A stretch of DNA of 64,000 nt, from NCBI GenBank assembly GCA_023390245.1, contig JAEWDF010000088.1, positions 21,212-85,211 of the forward strand. The letters run 5' to 3'. Both the position numbers and the translations under genes were made by a program. The notes beneath the pieces were generated by a model that saw nothing but the letters and a program-made list of their open reading frames with translations, had not been told where the DNA came from and ran no database searches. Shown piece after piece: positions 62,926 to 64,000 of the stretch; within the stretch, counting starts at the first letter, position 1, and every line of letters begins with the position of its first letter. The DNA is from Pseudomonadota bacterium. GTDB taxonomy: Bacteria > Pseudomonadota > Alphaproteobacteria > Caulobacterales > Caulobacteraceae.

Positions 62926-63654
62926 ATGATGATGCGTATCGCCGGAGGCCCCGGCGCAATCAGCCCCCTGGACTATGGCGAACGCCGAAAGCCCTTGCCG
63001 CACTGGATGTTGGGCGCGATTGGCGTGTCGGTGATCCTGCACGTCGCCGCGGGGGTGCTCCTCTACAACCAGCGTTTCCGGATCGACGCGCCGGCGCAGA
63101 CGCCGCCGGGCGATGTCTTCACGGTGCTGATGACGCGGCCTGAACCGAAGCCAACCTCACCTGCGGTTGCGACTCCGGCGCCGCAGACTCCTGTGCATAA
63201 GCCCCTGTCGCCGGTGCCGTCGACGGTCGAGCCTTCACCTTTCACGCCGCCGGACGAGGGCGCGATCCTGGCCCCGCCCGGCCAGATCGTGATCTCCACG
63301 GCTCCCCAGGGCGTCGAGGGCGGCGTCGCGACGCGGCCCGCCGAACCGCAGCCGCCGTCGGTCATCGCCAATCCCACCTGGGCCAGCCGTCCGTCGGCGG
63401 CGCAGATGGCGCGGGCCTATCCCCAGCGGGCGATCCAGCGCGGCCTGCCGGGCGCGGCCACCCTGCTCTGCGGCGTCACCGCCGACGGCGGCCTGACCGG
63501 CTGCCGCGTGGCGCAGGAGACGCCGGCGGACATGGGCTTCGGCCGCGCCGCGCTCAGCCTGACGCGCAGCTTCCGCATGAATCCGCGCACCGTGGACGGC
63601 CAGCCGGTCGGCGGCGCGACGGTCAGCTTCACCGTCCGCTTCGCCCTCGACTAG
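62926..63654 (+). CDS. TonB-like energy-transducer protein
   Basis: A 242-residue protein with one N-terminal membrane helix ([19 protein letters not shown]), a Pro-rich periplasmic linker ([20 protein letters not shown]) and a C-terminal TonB-type domain ([20 protein letters not shown], then [16 protein letters not shown] strands). It may drive a TonB receptor or act in another envelope process; no exbB or exbD is next to it. Three consecutive ATGs (62926, 62929, 62932) make the start uncertain by a few codons; GAGGGAG lies upstream. Confidence 0.85.
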   Translation: MMMRIAGGPGAISPLDYGERRKPLPHWMLGAIGVSVILHVAAGVLLYNQRFRIDAPAQTPPGDVFTVLMTRPEPKPTSPAVATPAPQTPVHKPLSPVPSTVEPSPFTPPDEGAILAPPGQIVISTAPQGVEGGVATRPAEPQPPSVIANPTWASRPSAAQMARAYPQRAIQRGLPGAATLLCGVTADGGLTGCRVAQETPADMGFGRAALSLTRSFRMNPRTVDGQPVGGATVSFTVRFALD

Positions 63655-63662
63655 GGCCACGC

Positions 63663-63785
63663 GTCATTCCGGGGCTGAGCGAAGCGAAGACCCCGGAATC
63701 CAGGGCGACGCCACGGCCGGCGCCATCAAGGGCCGGAGAGCGCCTCCTGGGTTCCGGGTTCGTCCTGCGGACGCCCCGGTAGGAC
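63663..63785. repeat. Paired inverted REP-like element
   Basis: The arm at 63663-63703 (itself a hairpin ATTCCGGGG/CCCCGGAAT) is partly repeated in inverse at 63747-63785 (CTGGGTTCCGGG ... GCCCCGG). The pair fills the gap between two convergent genes, as dispersed BIME-like elements do in many Alphaproteobacteria. Confidence 0.7.
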
Positions 63786-63787
63786 GA

Positions 63788-64000
63788 TCAAGGGCGGCGC
63801 TCGTCAATCAGGAAGCGGCGCGGGTCGAGGGCGCGGGCCTCCGCACGGGGCGCCCGCCCCTCGACGGCGTCGGCGACCACGGCGCCGACCATCGGTCCCA
63901 GCAGCCAGCCGTTGCGGCGCGGCGCCAGGGCCAGGAACAGGCCGCCGTCCGGCGAAGGCCCCGCCATCGGCAGGCCGTCGGGCGAGGCGCCGCGCACCCC
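63788..64000 (-). CDS. FAD-dependent oxidase (DAO family), C-terminal part
   Basis: The window holds only the last 70 residues, so the start is beyond it. RGASPDGLPMAGPSPDGGLF, LALAPRRNGWLLGPMVGAVV and ALDPRRF match the C-terminal FAD-contact region of D-amino-acid/glycine oxidases (DAO, ThiO-like). The reaction is likely oxidative deamination of an amino acid; a specific substrate or thiamine role cannot be decided from this piece. Confidence 0.75.
   Translation of the reverse strand, partial: GVRGASPDGLPMAGPSPDGGLFLALAPRRNGWLLGPMVGAVVADAVEGRAPRAEARALDPRRFLIDERRP

Overview
This window is a chromosomal segment of a high-GC alphaproteobacterium, most likely Caulobacterales and close to Brevundimonas or Caulobacter. 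The reasons are the very GC-rich coding bias, a TonB-dependent receptor of the Xanthomonas/Caulobacter type, two DUF2336 proteins, CtrA-like TTAA boxes, and typical alphaproteobacterial intergenic palindromes. The taxonomy is inferred from gene content and not from a marker gene. There is no rRNA, tRNA, phage, CRISPR array or intact insertion sequence.

Region 1 (1-7616) is a complete histidine-utilisation locus. hutF-hutC-hutI (minus) and hutG-hutU-hutH (plus) diverge from one 14-bp palindrome that looks like the HutC operator. Between hutU and hutH sits a DUF559 nuclease-like gene bracketed by two inverted copies of a 51-bp repeat. Region 2 (7623-8355) is mntP with a yybP-ykoY-type manganese riboswitch.

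Region 3 (8444-23767) is a pectin/galacturonate locus made of two divergent pairs of operons. It holds a TonB-dependent receptor opposite an MFS transporter coupled to an unknown Tat-type exported protein, and kdgD-lysR-carboxylesterase opposite GH28-esterase-GH28. Copies of an ACCGGT-centred palindrome lie in both divergent promoter regions, and possibly at the start of a DMT transporter near 27.4 kb. No regulator of the expected LacI/GntR type is present in this part of the window. The picture is outer-membrane uptake of pectic oligomers, de-esterification and hydrolysis outside the cytoplasm, uronate import, and the oxidative (aldarate/KdgD) pathway.

Region 4 (23764-39183) is mixed housekeeping: D-amino-acid dehydrogenase with a divergent Lrp regulator, a GreA/GreB-type protein with a coupled 44-residue ORF, DMT and TauE transporters, DusA, a 3D-domain protein, a duplicated secreted protein, a DEAD-box helicase, a 69-residue miniature flagellar-rod-like protein, PEBP, GH16, and an HxlR regulator divergent from a VOC/PhnB/DUF1428 trio. 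Region 5 (39200-47705) has type 2 IPP isomerase, a five-repeat secreted PPC-like protein, FolD, a LemA-TPM-TPM operon, an EEP-family hydrolase and a phospholipase D protein. Region 6 (47840-57250) has TetR, a prepilin peptidase, FeoAB behind a Fur-like box, a lipoprotein cytochrome c, an RND efflux pair, and a beta-barrel-like protein that appears to use a CTG start.

Region 7 (57247-64000) has a class II aldolase, DUF2336, NAD kinase, an Hpt protein, a second DUF2336, a lytic transglycosylase, a TonB-like protein and the end of a DAO-family oxidase. Several CtrA-like boxes lie upstream of these genes. The points most worth following are the repeat-bracketed DUF559 gene, the miniature rod protein, the unknown Tat protein coupled to the uronate transporter, the tandem esterase with a dead second half, and the ACCGGT regulon.
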